Of a DNA stretch of 7,633 nt, positions 5,537 through 7,633 are shown piece by piece. Position 1 is the stretch's first letter; the number at the start of each line of letters is the position of its first letter. Where the stretch lies: positions 1-7,633 of the forward strand of contig PIVQ01000329.1 of assembly GCA_003354055.1 (NCBI GenBank), read 5' to 3'. A program made the translations under genes and the position numbers. The notes under the pieces were generated by a model. It was given only the letters and a program-made list of their open reading frames with translations. It ran no database searches and was not told the DNA's origin. This stretch comes from Desulfobacteraceae bacterium. Its GTDB lineage: Bacteria; Desulfobacterota; Desulfobacteria; Desulfobacterales; Desulfobacteraceae.

Positions 5537-6769
5537 TTATTTTTTACCTCTTTTTTTAATTGATTTTCTTTTTGGTTTTCTTTTCTTTATTGATTTCTTT
5601 GCTAGTTTCTTTTTCTTTCCTCCATTTTGTTCTAAACATTTCTTCTGTAATTCTGCTTTTCTCATTTTACTATATCCTTTTATTCCTTTTCTTTTACATT
5701 CTGCTTTTAATTGTTTTATAGTCATTGATTTCATTGCTTGTTTTTTAGCTTGTTTTGTACCTAAACAATTTTTTTGTAATTCTGCCTTTTTCATTTTACT
5801 ATATCCTTTTATTCCTTTCTTTTTACATTCTGCCTTTAACTGTTTTACGTTTAATTTTAACATTTTCTTTATTGATTTCTCCTTCTTTACAACTTTTTTA
5901 GATATTGCTTTCTTTACTTCTACAATATCATAATTATCTGAAACTAAATCATATACATTGTCTTTTCCTGATTTTTCACTCATCATATGAAGTCCTGTTG
6001 TAAAATCTACTGATCTTTTGTGTGTTAATGAAAATTTTCTTTTTTTTAAATTAATATTCTTATAATTTACTTCTGGAATATAAACATTTTGTCCTATATT
6101 TATTGGATAGAACCACTTACAGTTTAATGGTTGTCCTGGAATTGCTGGTTTACAAGCTCCTCTTACCTTTTGGTCTTTTGCATATTTTATCATGTTTTTA
6201 AATGAATCTTTATCTAAACAATAAATTGCTTTATCTAATTTAATAAAAACTAAATCTTCTGTTGGTATATCTTCAACATCCTCTTGTGTTATGTATTCAA
6301 TTGTATTTTTACAAAATGTATTTCTTGTTCTATTTGATTGTTTTAATTTTTGTAATTCAATTGCTTTCTTTGCTCGCTTTCCTTCCTCTTTTGCTTGTTT
6401 TGCCATTTTCTTTTTTATTATCTTTTTCTGTTTTTTTTGTTCTTCCTGTCTCTTTTTTTCTTCTTTATTTATTGGATTAAATTTTCTAAATAATTCTAGT
6501 GCTAATTGTTTTATCATTGGGGGTGCTTCAGCTGTTGCTATTGTTATAGTAGTACTATCTATTAATGAATGTATTCCTATAACCATTCCAACCATTTGTA
6601 GTATTGCGATTTTATTTCCTGGCGTATATATATCTCTTCTGATTAATTCATCAATATATTCTCCTGAAATTCTCATATACATTCTTCTTATTTCTAATGG
6701 TAATTCAACGAATCTGTCAAGTACACTACTTCTCATATTATCAGCTATTTCATAATAAACTTGTGTCAT
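5537..6769 (-). CDS. Array copy 2: basic four-cysteine plus SAP/Rho_N-like repeat protein
   Basis: 410 residues with the same order of parts as copy 1. The N-terminal region (1-98) is diverged but alignable (both contain YIDELI and VIGIH) and has a hydrophobic segment at about 54-70. A charged lysine/glutamate linker (102-145) follows. The four-cysteine domain has C153, C184, C206 and C217 at exactly the spacing of copy 1. Repeats are at 306-336 and 349-379, both with GIKGYSKM cores. The C-terminal tail differs from copy 1: after NGG it continues for about 27 residues of almost pure K/R/S (KKSIKKRKPKRKSIKKRGKK), like a histone-type basic tail that would add nucleic-acid or polyphosphate binding. 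The ATG at 6769 follows the duplicated promoter. Function is inferred from the repeats and charge only. Confidence 0.88.
   Translation of the reverse strand: MTQVYYEIADNMRSSVLDRFVELPLEIRRMYMRISGEYIDELIRRDIYTPGNKIAILQMVGMVIGIHSLIDSTTITIATAEAPPMIKQLALELFRKFNPINKEEKKRQEEQKKQKKIIKKKMAKQAKEEGKRAKKAIELQKLKQSNRTRNTFCKNTIEYITQEDVEDIPTEDLVFIKLDKAIYCLDKDSFKNMIKYAKDQKVRGACKPAIPGQPLNCKWFYPINIGQNVYIPEVNYKNINLKKRKFSLTHKRSVDFTTGLHMMSEKSGKDNVYDLVSDNYDIVEVKKAISKKVVKKEKSIKKMLKLNVKQLKAECKKKGIKGYSKMKKAELQKNCLGTKQAKKQAMKSMTIKQLKAECKRKGIKGYSKMRKAELQKKCLEQNGGKKKKLAKKSIKKRKPKRKSIKKRGKK
5633..5854 (-). repeat. Two SAP/Rho_N-like repeats, 129-base period (copy 2)
   Basis: Units at 5762-5854 and 5633-5725 encode 31-residue repeats with the same consensus and the same paired cysteines (AEC and N/K-C-L) as in copy 1. 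Confidence 0.8.
6062..6457 (-). repeat. Near-identical core block shared with 4766-5161
   Basis: This encodes residues 105-236 of copy 2, differing from copy 1 at only 7 of 132 positions by eye. See the finding on gene conversion. Confidence 0.85.
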
Positions 6770-6805
6770 TATATAAATATTTATATATATTTGTATAATA
6801 TTTTA
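6770..6805 (-). promoter_or_regulatory. Promoter/leader of array copy 2
   Basis: This AT-only tract matches 5492-5526 almost base for base up to the ATG, with one extra A. The rest of the gap to the third paralogue (6806-6876) is AT-rich and I see no gene or clear signal in it. Confidence 0.6.
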
Positions 6806-6876
6806 TTATTATATTTTTTATATGGTATATTAATGGTAATAATTGTATTTCTAACATTAATTTATTATTTATTGAC

Positions 6877-7633
6877 TTATTTATAATCTTTATGTTTTGA
6901 TAAGTTACCTTTTTTAATACATTTTGTTTTTGATGATTTTTTTTTATGAACTATAAATTGACAATCATATTTATTTAAAAGTCCTTTTTTTATTCTAGCA
7001 TTATTACATCCTTTTTTATTATTATCATAATAATGACATGATTTTACTTTATCAACTATTATATCAAGTAATTCATCTTTACTTCTTGTTCGCATAGATT
7101 TAATAGGTATTTTCTCACTATAAATAATTCTCACTAAATCTTTTCTTTTTGGTTTTGGACTATTAATTATATTAAATATTTTCTTTTTACTCATTTTATT
7201 ACTACCTCCATCCTGACTTAAACATTTCTTCTGTAATTCTGCTTTTCTCATTTTACTATATCCTTTTATTCCTTTTCTTTTACATTCTGCTTTTAATTGT
7301 TTTATAGTCATTGATTTTGTTGCTTGTTTTTTAGCTTGTTCTGCTCCTAAACAATTTTTTTGTAATTCTGCCTTTTTCATTTTATTATATCCTTTTATTC
7401 CTTTCTTTTTACATTCTGCCTTTAACTGTTTTACGGTTAACTTACTACTCTTTACAATTTTCTTTATTGATTTTTTTATTTTTTGTAATTCAACTGCTTT
7501 CTTTGCTCGCTTTCCTTCCTCTTTTGCTCGTTTTCCTTGTTTTTTCTTTATTATTTTTCTTTTCTTTTTTGCTTTCTTTTTTTCTATTGATTTAAATTTC
7601 TGATGTAATTCTCTTGTTAGTCGTGATATTGTT
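6877..7633 (-). CDS. Array copy 3: SAP/Rho_N-like repeat protein lacking the four-cysteine domain, 5' end cut by window edge
   Basis: The frame is open from the right edge (first whole codon 7632-7630) to the TAA at 6879-6877, giving 251 visible residues. The methionine at 7380 is internal: homologous sequence, including a full repeat, continues upstream of it. In order: the end of an N-terminal region (TISRLTRELHQKFKSIE, like ARELYGRFKEI in copy 1), a lysine-rich linker with 'KRAKEEGKRAKKAVELQK', and then directly the two repeats (7348-7440 and 7219-7311). The roughly 147-residue four-cysteine domain is absent. After GGSNK a unique C-terminal region of about 105 residues follows. It contains 'DLVRIIYSEKIPIKSMRTR' plus 'KDELLDII', which looks like a diverged third helix-loop-helix repeat, and four cysteines (SCHYY, GCNN, DCQF, KCIKK). 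Likely a nucleic-acid-binding paralogue; the exact role is unknown. Confidence 0.82.
   Translation of the reverse strand, partial: TISRLTRELHQKFKSIEKKKAKKKRKIIKKKQGKRAKEEGKRAKKAVELQKIKKSIKKIVKSSKLTVKQLKAECKKKGIKGYNKMKKAELQKNCLGAEQAKKQATKSMTIKQLKAECKRKGIKGYSKMRKAELQKKCLSQDGGSNKMSKKKIFNIINSPKPKRKDLVRIIYSEKIPIKSMRTRSKDELLDIIVDKVKSCHYYDNNKKGCNNARIKKGLLNKYDCQFIVHKKKSSKTKCIKKGNLSKHKDYK
7219..7440 (-). repeat. Two SAP/Rho_N-like repeats, 129-base period (copy 3)
   Basis: Units at 7348-7440 and 7219-7311 carry the same consensus, with GYNKM in the first and GYSKM in the second. A weaker third candidate lies at about 7051-7143. Confidence 0.78.

Noticed and set aside
6291..6755. Open frame of 154 codons on the + strand
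   Set aside because: It lies wholly antisense to array copy 2, and its F/I/S/L-rich translation is the shadow of lysine-rich coding sequence.
6877..7380. Array copy 3 as a short 167-residue gene starting at the ATG at 7380
   Set aside because: The frame is open to the window edge, and upstream codons encode the first half of a conserved repeat and the family's linker, so the methionine is internal.
1..7633. tRNA, rRNA or bacterial-type ribosome binding sites and operon signals
   Set aside because: No cloverleaf or rRNA-like stretch was seen, and starts are preceded by AT-only leaders without GGAGG-like sites.

Overview
The window is very AT-rich, densely coded and intron-free. It reads as an accessory stretch of a large eukaryotic DNA virus (Nucleocytoviricota), most likely a mimivirus-like virus of the order Imitervirales. 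That assignment is inference from gene content and style: lysine- and asparagine-rich proteins, AT-only intergenic gaps of about 45-110 bases, tandem paralogues with SAP/Rho_N-like repeats, glycosyltransferases of two folds, and a cytochrome P450. No replication, capsid or packaging hallmark gene is present, so it cannot be proved from this window.

Layout. On the left, a GT-A type glycosyltransferase reads leftward off the window edge (1-901). It is divergent from a rightward pair: a 117-residue multi-pass membrane protein (984-1337) and a cytochrome P450-like protein (1322-2563), which overlap by 16 bases. The P450 converges, with an 11-base 3' overlap, on a leftward gene for an acidic membrane-anchored protein (2553-3317). 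Upstream of that is a leftward GT11-type (alpha-1,2-fucosyltransferase-like) gene (3365-4198).

The right half (4277-7633) is a tandem array of three leftward paralogues. Two are complete (4277-5491 and 5537-6769) and the third is cut by the right edge (6877-7633). They share a lysine-rich linker and two 43-residue-period helix-extended-loop-helix repeats that resemble SAP/Rho_N motifs. The first two also carry an almost identical four-cysteine domain that the third lacks. The third has instead an extra C-terminal region with a possible third repeat. N-termini and C-terminal tails differ between copies.

How the genes may work together. The two glycosyltransferases would fit glycan building for virion or host-surface glycoproteins. 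The P450 and the membrane protein look like a co-transcribed membrane or lipid-modifying pair. The paralogue array looks like a fast-evolving set of basic, probably nucleic-acid-binding proteins shaped by duplication, gene conversion and domain loss. The most original observations are this mosaic array, including a 3' untranslated relic shared by copies 1 and 3, and the P450 with intact haem-binding motifs but no recognisable I-helix oxygen-activation motif.
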